Positions 1 to 11,132 of a DNA stretch of 64,000 bases are shown here, one piece after another. The stretch covers positions 310,001-374,000 of the forward strand of contig JAGMVK010000001.1 of assembly GCA_020747065.1 (NCBI GenBank). The letters are read 5' to 3'. The position numbers and the translations under genes are program-made. Numbering within the stretch: the first letter of the stretch is position 1; each line of letters begins with the position of its first letter. The stretch comes from Cadophora sp. MPI-SDFR-AT-0126. Taxonomy: Eukaryota > Ascomycota > Leotiomycetes > Helotiales > Ploettnerulaceae. The notes under the pieces were generated by a model that worked only from the letters and a program-made list of their open reading frames with translations, did no database searches and was not told the DNA's origin.

Positions 1-34
1 CTCGTCCCCTTAACCTACCTCCACACTTCCTCCA

Positions 35-1267
35 ATGCCTCCCACCAAGCCCCCACCAACCACATTCCCACTCTTCCCCTTCCTTCCCTTCGAGATCCGC
101 TCCCAAATCTGGACATTCGCCCTCCCCGGCCCACGACTCGTCCACCTGCGTGAAAACCCCATCCACGAAGCTGGGAAGAATGGGTTCGGCGTCCACTCTC
201 TGGTCCGCCAGGGTCATATAGACCGGGCAGAGGACCGCCCGTGCCGTTGGATGCGAAGAATTATATTTGGGCCTGCTCGGAGGTTCCGGCGCTGTTGCAT
301 GTGAGTTCTCACAACAGCTCATTACATTCAAAGGAGCTCTGGACATCGGAGAGCAAACACAGTGTAGGAGCGGATAGATGTAAGGAGAGAGGAAGAGTAT
401 TGCATTGATGCGTAGCAGACGTGTCAAGAATGCCGCCAAATAATGCTCTCCAATGGCTACGAACTCGCATTTAGCGACCCAGACTCCGGCCCACGAACAT
501 ATTTCAACTTCTCTTGCGACACATTGTACCTCCGCCATACTCGCTTCTCGGCCAAAATCTGGTCCAATCACCTCCGCAAAGAGTTCTGCGCCATAGAGCG
601 AGCTCGAGTGAAGCGAGTTGCGATACAGGCGTCATTGGTCGACGAGTACTCCTTTCCTTTGAATCAGACTGTGAGCCTTATGGGGGGCTTGGAGGAGTTG
701 CTGGTCGTCGAGGGTGATTTCTCCGGATTGGGGAAGGGGAATGAGCTGTTCAAGGATAGGGTTGGGGATCCGTTGGTGAGTGTTGATTGTGGTGTTGAGG
801 AATTGAAGACCGAAGCTAGCATCGGTGAGATCTGGGAGGAGAAGACGGCGAGACTTGCTGAGGCGGTCCAAAAGTATGTTGAAGAAAATGGTGGTGATGG
901 GACTGCATATATGAGAGAACGCACTGAAGGAATGGAGAAGAAGTTGCGGCTTGCGCTGGAGAAAGCAAATGCTGATGAGAAACTGAGGTGTCAGAGACAG
1001 CAAGGGGTTGAAAGGCCTTGCGGTTATGAGATTCCGAGGGTGAGGATGGTTTGGGTGATGACTGAGAGTTGTGCGAAAGATTTCGATGGAAAGGGAGAGA
1101 GAAAGTATCGGGATGAACCAGGAAAGACTCAAATTGGTCAATTTTTGAATAGTCAAAGGTTATCCAGAATCTCTACTAGTCCTGTTCTGCATTTAATCGA
1201 AGACAGGTATAAGACAATATTCAACAAGGGAAAAATTACCCGATATCGAGACGAAGAAGACCAATGA
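35..1267 (+). CDS. 2EXR-domain protein, probably frameshifted or mis-resolved in exon 1
   Basis: The N-terminus (FPFLPFEIRSQIWTFALPGP) is the hallmark of the fungal 2EXR family, of unknown function and often expanded beside HET genes. The second half continues the fold: an LLH end of exon 1, a GTGAGT donor at 301, an acceptor at 417-418, then TCQECRQI followed by YELAFSDP and FNFSCDTLYL, matching the usual family block. Intron 301-418 joins cleanly to the frame that ends at 1267. The start at 35 is in a different frame from the end of exon 1. The switch must occur between about 154 and 240, and I found no intron that repairs it. It is either a pseudogene, a sequencing error or a missed small intron. 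The tail is charged and helical. The gene converges on the kinase-like gene, 58 bases apart. Confidence 0.6.
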
Positions 1268-1325
1268 AATTGTCCGCAAAAGGAGTCGTCGACTGGACTA
1301 TCGAATGACGGCTTGCAGGGTGCAG

Positions 1326-3871
1326 CTAAAGATGCATGAGCTTTCGGTCTCCGCTTTGCTTGACAGACGAGTAGTAGTTGTTGGTTACTAATGGCAGCGC
1401 GCCCTTCATTTCCATCTCCACGAGAAAATGCGTTGGATCATTGCAATGAGCTCCGTTGCCCATGCACTCCGCACAAAGATCGTAGTCGCCTCCATCACAT
1501 ATATTGCAATGGAATACCGTCGTCGGGATTACATCTTCGCAAGAGTCACAAGTTATACTGACAACCGAGGATTCCTCCTTAATGAGGGCGGCCAGAGCTA
1601 CCTCCGTCGGTATCTCTGCTTGCGCATCTCTGTAATCTGTGCTGACAGGAAACAATTGAAGCAAACTTCTAGCAGTTGGACGTTTCAGGGGATCTGGAGA
1701 GCGACAGAGAGCTATCATATCGATATAGTATTGTGGTACGCTGGCTGGTAGAGGTGGCATATCAATCATATTAGCATGCTCCATGCAAATGGACATTCCT
1801 AAACAGCCTGCGTAGTAGCAACAATGCCGCCAGCGCCGAGGCTTCTGACCGCAGGCCAAAAGCCAGAGCAGTGCGCCAAGTTGAAATATATCGCAGTGAG
1901 GTGTTACATCTAGGTGCTCAGTCTGCGGCATGCTGTATGCTCTGGGATGATTCGGAGAAGACTTGGTCCGTAATTCCGGTGGCAAGTGGCCAGGTAAGCT
2001 ATTATCGGCCCATGTTTTGTCTCTGAAACTGCAGAGTACCGCTCTATCTTTACTGTCGATAGCAATAGGTGCATAGGCAAAGTCGCCCAAGGCACCAATC
2101 ACAAAGCCTTTGGAATGAATGTGAGACACGGCTTCTACAATATCTTGGGCCCATCGTTCGCAACGGCTCCAAGATAACCCTGTGCCTTGGTCTATCCCAT
2201 CTGCGATGACCCGGTCTATCCAGCCCTTGATTGGTATCTCTCTGAGAAAACTCTTTACCTGCTGCCCACCACTGTCGATAACTACGCCGGCAAACTTAGC
2301 AACACCAGGCGTACCCTGCAAACAGTGTAGAACATGAATTGTATAGAGCGCAAAGTCTTCCGACAATTTAGTAATTCTTGATTCGAACAGCAAGCGATTG
2401 TTAACGAAGACAACAAGTGCTCTGGCATTATCAAGCCTAGCAACTTGAACGACCTCGTTTTCATTATATCGCCGACAGCCCAGATGATCCAAGTTACTAA
2501 TGAGGTCCCTTCCTGCTCTCTCTGTTTCAGGGAGTTGCTTGCGTATACAAACATGATTCCAAGGCAAGCCAGTTTCAGGGCTGACTTGTTCTGAAATAGT
2601 CAAAGACAGGTGTGTGTCTTGATACAACTCTTCCATGCCCCAGAGCAACTCCTCAAGTTTGTCCTGAAGAATACGAGGCAGATTATAGCTAGTATTCTCG
2701 AAAGTGACTTTCGTTGTGGAAAGCTTCGTGTAGTCCCAATACTTTGAGCCTCGATTGACAATAAGAGTGAGGCTGAGCCTTCGCCATTGCCGTTGAGTCT
2801 TCAAGAAAAACAGCTGGTAATGATTGCTTCTATATGTTCCGTTTGAATACTCCTCGAATGCTGAGTAAATGACGGTGGGCACTGTAGATGGGCCTTTGTG
2901 GGTTGTGTAAATTTCAGGAAAGAAGTTTCCAGACAGCTCAAACATTCCAGCAGGCGACGGTGGATATGAGTGGCTCCGTCTCATTTCTAGATTGGACGCC
3001 AGAAAACCGGTTCGCGCTGGCCAGGTTACCTGAGGTCCGCTCTGACCGAATCGGGTGGCAGTGACAGAGGTTGAAACCGAGGTCAAAATATGACCTAGTG
3101 AGTGAGATTGCGCATCGATAGCCCTTTGAGTTAGCTCAAGAGACTGTTGAATTTCCGAAAGTCGGGTATCAATCGTGGTCAAGGATTGTCGGGATTGACC
3201 TGTCTCTTGAACTATCACAGCCAGTCTCATCTCATTCTGAGCCGAGGAAGACCTGTATAATTATCAGTATGGACACAGAATGAATTCTAATCCAAAACAC
3301 AAGCTTACGAATTCTTCGCACTCAGAGCTACAGACAAATTATCCCGACACTCTTTCAGGACATCACGAAGCACCAGAATCTTGGACTTGTTCCTTGCCCA
3401 GGCTCTGCGGTGTGCTCTTGATCTGCCACCGTCCAAGTTCTTGAGCAACTTGATTTGAATGAGTTGATGCAGTTGCTCGATTGAGAGCTTTGCTCTTGTC
3501 AGAGATTGCGTGACAACACTGTCGGTTCCTTCCCCTTGGGAGCGATCGATCTCTTGGACTAGGGTGCTGAAATTCTCGAGTTGTTCCTACATGAGCCGGT
3601 CAGTAGGATTCGATCAGAATAGGTCAGGCTATGATCTTGATAGTCTTGAGCATGCAGTTCCATTTGACTGGAAACTCCTTGCACCCGATGTGGTTTGTTT
3701 TCTCCGATTGCCAGCTCATGATCGTTGGCAAGACAATTTGGAGTCAGCCACACTCACCTGCAAGGCTACTAGGTCATCTGGAGCTGCGTACAACGTTTTG
3801 GCAAGTTTCACACCTTCGATTACAAGTTGGGTCAGTGTTACGACACTGGCAACAACACCTACAACTTCCAT
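1326..3871 (-). CDS. Helo-like N-terminal domain, pseudokinase and ZZ zinc finger protein
   Basis: Three exons, complement(1326..3252, 3309..3586, 3758..3871), give 772 residues. The start MEVVGVVASVVTLTQLVIEG resembles the fungal Helo-like/PF17111 N-terminal helical domains found in NLR and incompatibility proteins. Residues of about 390-670 have the outline of a protein kinase C-lobe (HIHSKGF, then DIFQLGALLWLLA and KRPTARSLLQLFP). The catalytic HRD position reads VIGAL and the DFG position reads SFRDK, so catalysis is unlikely. A C-terminal ZZ finger follows at about 698-745, with CDSC, CNIC and CAEC pairs and closing histidines. The protein is probably a cytoplasmic signalling or recognition scaffold. 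No enzymatic role can be claimed. The start is the first ATG of an exon that splices in frame through two introns. Confidence 0.8.
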
Positions 3872-4595
3872 GGTTACGCTTCAGAGATGCAAAAGATCTT
3901 GTGAATATTAGAATTCGGGCCAAGAAAAAGAAAGTAGCGGAACAGTTGACCAGCTGAAAAGCCCAGCCACTTAACTAGGGCGGCATGCCCGCAAGGCAGC
4001 CAGTGAGAATGCCTTCGTTTGTTGACCTATCATCAGCCGATGGCCAACCTGAAATAGCTAAACATGCACATTCACGTGAACCATTGGGAATGATTTTGGG
4101 AGTTTCTCCATTGGTCGGAAGCTCGGAACACACGGTCATGACCATGCGTAACTCCCCACCGTCCATCCACCATCATCGTCCGCATCGTCCAGAGCAGGAG
4201 CTTTCAAGCTACCTCGCTCATACTTAAGTAAGTACCATAATCTCGATACTCATCTCATGAGATCAGGAGCTTTAAAGCTACCATGTCTCGCACTCCAAAT
4301 CAAAATTCTCAGAAAAACAACGCCGATGTGATGTGCCAGGGGTGTGGTGAACATAAGGGAAATACATGATGGTGAATCTTTCGCTAAAGTTGGTCACATC
4401 CGAAAGGGGCGCCTTTTCGCAGGGCTGTGTCTGTGCTGTAGAAAACTGGGGTGTCGGCGTTGAAATGTGGGAATGCCGCGAATCGACTTCGAGTATCCGG
4501 TCATTCGAATTAGAATGTGCATGGTGTGTTGGCGCGAAGGGGGTTTAAGACATGCCACTGCATGCCAGAGGAGATGTGAAGCCTGCAGCACAAGC
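3872..4595. other. intergenic, upstream of the pseudokinase gene and downstream of importin alpha
   Basis: No supported gene. The open frames here are short, lack recognisable motifs and have no splice partners. It should contain the pseudokinase promoter (start at 3871, minus strand) and the 3' end of the importin alpha transcript. Confidence 0.6.
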
Positions 4596-6586
4596 TTACA
4601 TATCCATCGAATCGCCGTTGGGGCTAGCAAAGCTGAAGCCAGCGCCTTGGGGAGCAGTATTTGTTCCGAAGCCAAAGGTACCGTCAGGCTTGGTAGTGCC
4701 ATCCTCGACCTCAGCAACATCATCCTCATCTGAAAAGTACTTCTCGATCATGTTGTATGCCTTCATGTAGATCTCCTCGTTGGCATTTGTCTGACAATCG
4801 TGGATCTTCTCCATGCCTTGGCACTCTTCGATGAATAGGGCGTATCTGTTGATGCTTTCCTGTCCTTCACCAGCGGCATCTTTGTCCATTTCGCCGACCT
4901 TCAAGATATTCTCTAGACCATCAAGAGCCACCTGGATAATCTTGTTATCTGGGCACGCAAGGAGGTCGCATAGAGGCTTGATGCAACCCTGGTTGACAAG
5001 ATAGCGGATTTGCTCTGGCTTTTGCAGTCCACCTGATGTAGCATTTGAAATGGCCCAACAAGCCTCCTTGCGAGTCTTCAAATCGCCATTGGACAAGAGG
5101 TGGATAAGAGGAGGGATGATGTTCGCATCAATCACGGCTTGGATCTGAGTAGAGTTACCAGCGGTGACGTTCGAGATGGTCCAGCATGCCTCCTTGCGGA
5201 TTCCATCCTTGCCGGAGCTCAGAAGCGACAAGAGCGCGGGAAGAGCACCACAGTTGATGATGACCTGGGTCTGGACATCATCTCCAGTAACGATGTTGCC
5301 AACAGAGCGAAGGGCGGGAGTTTGGACGGAGGTGGATGCGTGCATGAGCAACTCCACGAGGCGACGAGGAATGCCAGCTTCAATGACAGCTTGAATCTTG
5401 TCGTTGGCACCGTCGGAAAGGTACGAAATGGCCCAGCAAGCATCGATCAAAACCTCATCGTCAAGGGAGTAAACAAGCTTAGCTAAAACTGGGAGTGCCG
5501 GCAAGATCTGCTGAGTGTAAGCTTATCATCACATAATGAAAGTTGGAATTCTCACGGTATTCCAGTCTGGCTGCGGGGTCTTGCCACGGCAGAAGTTGCT
5601 AAGGGTCCAAGTAGCATTGCGGAGCATGCTCAACTTTCGGCTGTCGCCCAAAAGGTTCAAGAGAGGCTTGAGAGCACCACAGCTCAGAACGTAGTCTCGG
5701 CATGAAGGGCTATCTCCAGCAATGTTTCCCAAAGCCCAGACAGCTTGCTCTCTAACATCAGGTTCGTGACTGCCAAGTAGCTCAACGAATATGGGGACAG
5801 CTCCGGCCTCGATGACAACCTGTGTTTGCTGTGCTGATCCAGAAGCAATATTGGTAAGGGCCCAAGCAGCCTCGAATTGTACCAGGGTATGAGGAGATCG
5901 GAGGAAAGTCACGAATCTGCTAACGACTCCAGTCTTGATAACTTCTTCGATAGGTGGGTTTCGCTCCTTGGAGAGTAGCTTTCTGAACTTCGTTGTAGCT
6001 TGGATTTGAAGGTCGATCTGTTCGGAGAAGACGCCGGCGACCATTTGGGGAAGGTCTTCGTTCAACTATATCAAATACTAATCAGCATAATGACCAGGTA
6101 GGCGGGTATAAAACAGAGTGTGGGGAAATGGTCTTCCTGGGGTTCTGCGAAGAGTGGACAGTTACCGCCCGCCTTCTACACAAGCGAAAAATAATATTTC
6201 ACAACTACCCCACTGGGGGGGGGGGGGTAAACAGAGGGCGAAGACAACAGCAGCCGGCACTCAAAAGTATCGCTGCTACGTAGGCATACAAGCCATGACG
6301 CTGGCGCGCTTTGCTGCGCAAATAGTGACAAAATGTGCGACTGATTTACCTGACTCTCGGTGGGTGCAGTATCATCGTCGCTGTCTGGCTCGGCGCCTAG
6401 AGAAGCCCCAGGGCGCGAACCGTCTCCGCCAGTGATTCCTCTTCTCTTTGCTAAGTTTTCCTCACGCTTGGCTTTGCGAATTTCGACTTGTTGTTCCTCG
6501 CGGCGGCGTCTCAGCTCTTCAGGCTTGAAGGTGTTCTTCGCCTTGAATGTCGTCCGCCGATGCTCTGGGATGTAGCGGTCAGCCAT
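4596..6586 (-). CDS. srp1: importin subunit alpha (karyopherin alpha)
   Basis: Adaptor that binds classical nuclear localisation signals and hands cargo to importin beta for passage through the nuclear pore. Three exons, complement(4596..5510, 5556..6065, 6350..6586), give 553 residues, the usual length. Residues 1-50 form the importin-beta-binding domain ([20 protein letters not shown], then AKRR). Armadillo repeats follow with the NLS-binding Trp/Asn ladder: [54 protein letters not shown]. The tail is acidic, then Gly/Phe-rich. The first intron (6066-6349) is long for this window at 284 bases. The gene is divergent from Pot1. Confidence 0.97.
6215..6227. repeat. 13-base G homopolymer inside importin alpha intron 1
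   Basis: An uninterrupted run of 13 G on the plus strand (C on the transcribed RNA). It lies in the long first intron of importin alpha, so it does not affect coding. It is a likely site of length polymorphism or sequencing error. Confidence 0.9.
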
Positions 6587-7009
6587 GTTTGCGGTTGATA
6601 ATGTGCGATTCGAGTATCTTCAAGTATGGTATTGGGATGATCAATCACGGTCGATTTGATCGTGGTAGAAGTTGTTGTGGAGTGGAGGATAGTGGGAGGA
6701 AAGAGGAAGTTCGACGTGGGACTGAAGAGCTCAATGGAACTTCGAGAACGGTCACGTGGTGCTCGCTGACTAAGGTGGGGAGGCAGGGCAGCCTTGGCTT
6801 GGCAATCGTCGCGTGTCAACCAAAGAACGCGTCTTCCAGCGAACTGAATGGGACGGGAAGCAATGTCAAAGCCTCACGTCTATACAAAGATTCATCCTTA
6901 CAACGACTTTCAAGTAATGATTCATACGGTGAAGGGAATCCGCTTCTCTCTTCGAAAAACCAGCTTCATACCATTTCCTGTCACCCTTATGTGAATCCAA
7001 CGACTCACG
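6587..7009. promoter_or_regulatory. divergent intergenic region, importin alpha / Pot1
   Basis: 423 bases between two starts facing away from each other, so both promoters must lie here. I see no gene and no strong TATA box. Confidence 0.6.
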
Positions 7010-9336
7010 ATGAGCACCCAGGACTCTTCTCCGGCTGAGCCGCTGCCATCAGGATTCACCACCATTGCAGACATCAAAAATCTTCCAAATGAGCAGCTTG
7101 TGGCTAAGGTTGCGGTCAACGTAATTGGCTTTGTGAAAGACTTTATGCCTCCAACAAGGACGCGAGGCACAGGTATGGAGGAGAATCAAGTAAACCATAA
7201 GGTCTATCTGATATGTAAACTAGATTTTAAGTGTACCATCGAAATAATGGACTATTCTGTACAGAATGAAACCTGCGGCATCCAGGTCACCTTCTTTTGG
7301 CCGGAGGACAAGATGCCAATAATATCGGGCCCGGCGGACATAGTCCTTCTTCGCAACATCAAAGTAAGAACTTCCCGACCTTGTAGACTATTGGGCTCAC
7401 CGGTTTCAGGCTCAGATGTACAAAGGAGCTGTTTCTTTAATCACCCACCGGACGACCGAATGTCACGTTTTAGCCGCTGCAAAAATCCCAAGCAAGCCTT
7501 TGAAGTATCCTGCATCCCTGTGGCAGTCATTTCCGCCTAGAAAATTCAGCCAACCAAGCCTCCTTGAGACAAACTATGCCATCTTAGCAAAAAGCCGCTC
7601 AAACGAGCTGGATCTTCCATCTGACCATGAGTTCCATGAAAAGAGCCTGCAGGCGATGACAGTCAAGGATAAGTTTAGCCTTCTGAAGGATGTGAAACCT
7701 GACCACTTCTACAACATCCTAGGACAGGTCATCAAACTGCATGACACGATAAATGTCATGTCCGTATATCTATCCGATTACACTCCGCATAGCTCATTCT
7801 ACAATAATGCCTGGGCTGGAGAAGGAAGGTCGTCTGAAGCAAAAGATGGCGATGAGTATGGTTACACAAAATCACGCGGCAAAGATTCCAAGGCCTGGCC
7901 AGGTCCATTTGGAAAGATGTCCATCCAGCTTAACCTGTATGACGAGCATGCAGCATATGTGCGTGAGTATGTCAAAGTGAAGCAATGGGTGCTGCTTTCA
8001 AACGTACAGATCAAGTATGGTAAGATGGGTGGACTATTAGAAGGCTACCTCCGTGGAGACCGACAGAGATTTGAGGGCAAGATCCAAGTGCAAATCATGG
8101 AGAAACCGGATGATCCGGAAGGGATTGATATCAGGTGGAAGGAGGCACTGAAGCGTTCTCATGACTATTGGAAGAAACACGAGGACCAGAAAAAGGCAAT
8201 CCTTCGCGAAGACGATGGTTTGGGAAACAAGCGCAAGGCAGAGGACGATGGGCCAGTGAAACTCAATTCGAAGCAGCGCCGAAAGGAGAAGCGAGCCGCG
8301 GCAGAGAAGAAAGCTGCTGCTTCTGAAGCGAAACTTGCGGAAAAATTACATCTAAATGATAATGGTAAGGAATTGTGTCAACTGGGAGAATTCAGCTAAC
8401 GTTGAGCAGTACGCTGCTCATTTCCAGACAAAAGTCCTCGGAGCCTGAAAGAAATCACGGATCCTGAAAAGATTGCACAACCAGACGGGTCTAGTTATGC
8501 GTCACCATTTACAGTGCGAAAATACCGAGCGAATGTTCGCGTCGTCAACTACGCTCCCGAGAGGATTGAAGATTTTTCCGTCTGGCGTCGGGAGTCGGAA
8601 TACGACATGCTTTCTGATTACAGTGGAGGAGAGAACACAGACGTTGAAGAGGACATGCGATCATTCACCAGTGGTAAGGGCTTTGCCAAGAAGATCTGGG
8701 AATGGAGGTTCTGGTTACAGGTAGAGGATGCCAGCCCACCTACCGATCCAAAGAGCCCCAAGAAGCGGCTTTGGTTGCTAGTTGAGAACTCTGCAGCTCA
8801 GAGCTTGCTCGGCTTAGATGATGATGCAGCGAAGTAAGTACATATATCAAACAGCCATAACGATGCTAATTTGAGCTAGTCTACGGAGGGATCCTGGTCT
8901 ACTAGCTCGTCTCAAGGAACAGCTTTTCAAGCTATGGGGAGACCTCGAGGAGCAAAAATCTGAGCTTCTGCGGTCGCAATCTAAGAAAATTGAAATGCCG
9001 CCTCCGTCTTCCTTTGAGTCGTGGAAAACCCCACTTCGAGACATCGGGCAGCAGCCTGATGTGGACAGCGATTCGGAAAACGAGTTGCTCGTATCCAAAA
9101 CCTCAAGAGGCACAGACAGAAATGGCATGGTAAACAAAACAGGCGACGCGCTTCCTCCAGGTGTAACTTCAAATGATGGTGAGCTCAGCAGTCTCTTACC
9201 GAGGAACAAAGCCTTCACATGCTGCATCCAGCAGTATGGAGTCAAGGCAGACGAGGAAGATCCAGCCAAGGCAGATGCTGGAGATGGTCGCAGATGGCAG
9301 CGAGTCTTTGCTATATTTGGAACCAACATATTGTGA
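7010..9336 (+). CDS. pot1: Pot1-like telomere end-binding protein
   Basis: Binds single-stranded telomeric DNA and caps chromosome ends as part of shelterin. Four exons, join(7010..7363, 7410..8364, 8428..8833, 8880..9336), give about 723 residues. The third acceptor could also be at 8409, adding six residues. Residues of about 20-160 form the first OB fold of the telomere-binding family (TIADIKNLP, VNVIGFVKDFMPPTRTRGTG, CTIEIMDYS, VTFFWPEDKMP, DIVLLRNIK). A second OB-like block follows (FYNILGQVIKLHD, MSVYLSDYT, MSIQLNLYDEHAAYV, WVLLSNVQIKYG). After it comes a Lys/Arg-rich, low-complexity stretch (SKQRRKEKRAAAEKKAAA). The C-terminal third (LARLKEQLFKLWGDLEEQ and beyond) is less conserved and may contact shelterin partners. 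Confidence 0.88.
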
Positions 9337-9497
9337 AATTGCTGTCAATTTCAAGGGTATTGAAGGAGCATTCGGGGCACAATATACCCAGGAGACTTTT
9401 TTTCAAGTCATTCAGCAGGTCAATGGGCGTTTTTGATTTTCGGTGGCACATTCTGTGTAATTTCATAAAGCTCTGTCGTGCTAGTGCCAAATTCAAG

Positions 9498-10433
9498 CTA
9501 CTCCGTCTGCACCATTTTTCTCACTGTATCTTCAACCGGGGTTGGCTTCACGCCCCTACTAGCCAACAACTCTTCCAACGTCGGATCATCAATCAAGCAC
9601 TCTCCTCTCTCCAACGCAGCATAAGTCGACGACCACCACTCAACCGACGCTCTCTCTATGCCCCTCTTGACACAAGCCTCAACATACTCGTCTCTGCCCA
9701 CAATCCTCACGCTAACTTCCTTCCCCCTCGCCTCCCCAACCAACCTCGCGATCTCACTCAAGCTCCTCGCCCCCTCCCTCCTCGAAAGATAGAATGTCTT
9801 TCCCTCAAACCTCCCGCTACCATCCGCCAACACTAACGCACTCGCCAACCCCAAATCTTTAATTGCCGTCCAACTAATCTTCCCATCACCAGCAAGAACC
9901 ACTTCGCTCCTATCATCGCCTTTCGGATCAAAATACCCAAGATAAAGCGGCCAGCTTTCATTATACAGTCCCTCCCTCATGACTGTAACCTTAACACCCT
10001 CTTTCTCCTGCAAATTCTTCAGAAACTCCTCAGTGCGTAAGTGCGCCCTCATCACGCCAGCAACGGAATCACTTCCAAACGCCAGACTCGTGTAGAAGAT
10101 CTTAGTGATGCCCGCTTCACGAGCTGCTTTGATGGCGCCGATATGCGCTTTTTCTCGACCGGATCCAGGAGGTGCATTGTTGAAGTCCATGGAGATGTTG
10201 GGGGTGGAGATGAGGTAGAGTGAGGTGCAGTCTTTGAAGGCTGAAGGGGATGGGCTGTCGAAGTTGAAAGAGCGGACTTGGACGCCCTGGCTTTTGAGTG
10301 TATCCCATCTGGAATCTGATGTGCTGGATGAAGTGCAAATCACGAAGTCTTGGAGAGGGATGAGGTTGTGTTCAAGAATGGCATCGAGGGTTGCTTTGCC
10401 AAGCTTTCCGGTGCAGCTTGTTAAGGCGAGCAT
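9498..10433 (-). CDS. NmrA-like NAD(P)-binding oxidoreductase
   Basis: A single-exon gene of 311 residues. The N-terminus MLALTSCTGKLGKATLDAIL carries the TGxxG-type dinucleotide-binding turn of the atypical short-chain dehydrogenase NmrA/QOR2 group, and FYTSLAFGSDS is the usual strand after the cofactor pocket. Members are NAD(P)H quinone oxidoreductases or non-enzymatic redox sensors, and the sequence does not separate the two. There is no signal peptide, so it is probably cytosolic. It is convergent with Pot1, 161 bases apart. Confidence 0.85.
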   Translation of the reverse strand: MLALTSCTGKLGKATLDAILEHNLIPLQDFVICTSSSTSDSRWDTLKSQGVQVRSFNFDSPSPSAFKDCTSLYLISTPNISMDFNNAPPGSGREKAHIGAIKAAREAGITKIFYTSLAFGSDSVAGVMRAHLRTEEFLKNLQEKEGVKVTVMREGLYNESWPLYLGYFDPKGDDRSEVVLAGDGKISWTAIKDLGLASALVLADGSGRFEGKTFYLSRREGARSLSEIARLVGEARGKEVSVRIVGRDEYVEACVKRGIERASVEWWSSTYAALERGECLIDDPTLEELLASRGVKPTPVEDTVRKMVQTE

Positions 10434-11132
10434 TTTGAGGTTATTTTGATGCTGTTCTGGAAAGTTGGTATCTTTTCAAAAACCATGTGTAAGTTCTCTT
10501 CTCGAAAAGGTACATTGACTGTTGTCGTTTCTTGTGGATCATACTCTTACTAATTGCTTTGGAAGAGCGAAGAATGGATACTACGTCATTGAGCACATCT
10601 CCAAATATAGTGGGGATCACCCGTTTCTTCATCCCTCCCAACTGACAATGATTGATAAATCATCGAATGAGATTGTTTTCGTCTGCTATTGAGCTCGGTA
10701 TACGGACTTCTCATTTGCCGAATTTCTGGGTGGTGTTCATTGGACACGTAGAAGTCCCATATCCATTTCGGACATAGGAGATGATTATCAAGCCGGCCCA
10801 ATTTTTGTGTTGCGACGACTTTGTCCTGGCTCCTCGTTGCTGTTATATGCTTCCGAGACAGATTTTGGTGTTAGAAACGGGATGTTTTCGCCTGATAGTT
10901 CAAATACTCAAGATCAGAGAGATCTGACGGGGAGAAAATAACTGGTTTCCCTCTTCAATTACCCGGAGACGAGTATTTCCCAAGCAAGATCAAGAGAAAT
11001 TGTTTACAAGGGAGAGGATATATATATATTATCACTACCTGCTACCTATTTGGTCTACAAACGAAAGTGCTCGTTATGCCATAAGCTATGGTCTTGTTCG
11101 CTTCTGTCCATATCCTCCCGCCCTTCTTTAAT
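10434..11132. other. intergenic, upstream of the NmrA-like gene
   Basis: 699 bases with no supported gene. It holds the NmrA-like promoter and the 3' region of the membrane-protein gene. An AT-rich TATATATATATT stretch lies near 11018-11030. Confidence 0.6.

Noticed and set aside
632..1156. A 174-codon minus-strand open frame
   Set aside because: It lies antisense to the 2EXR second exon and has no motif.
6215..6227. A frameshift risk in importin alpha from the 13-G run
   Set aside because: The run is inside intron 1 and does not touch the coding frame.
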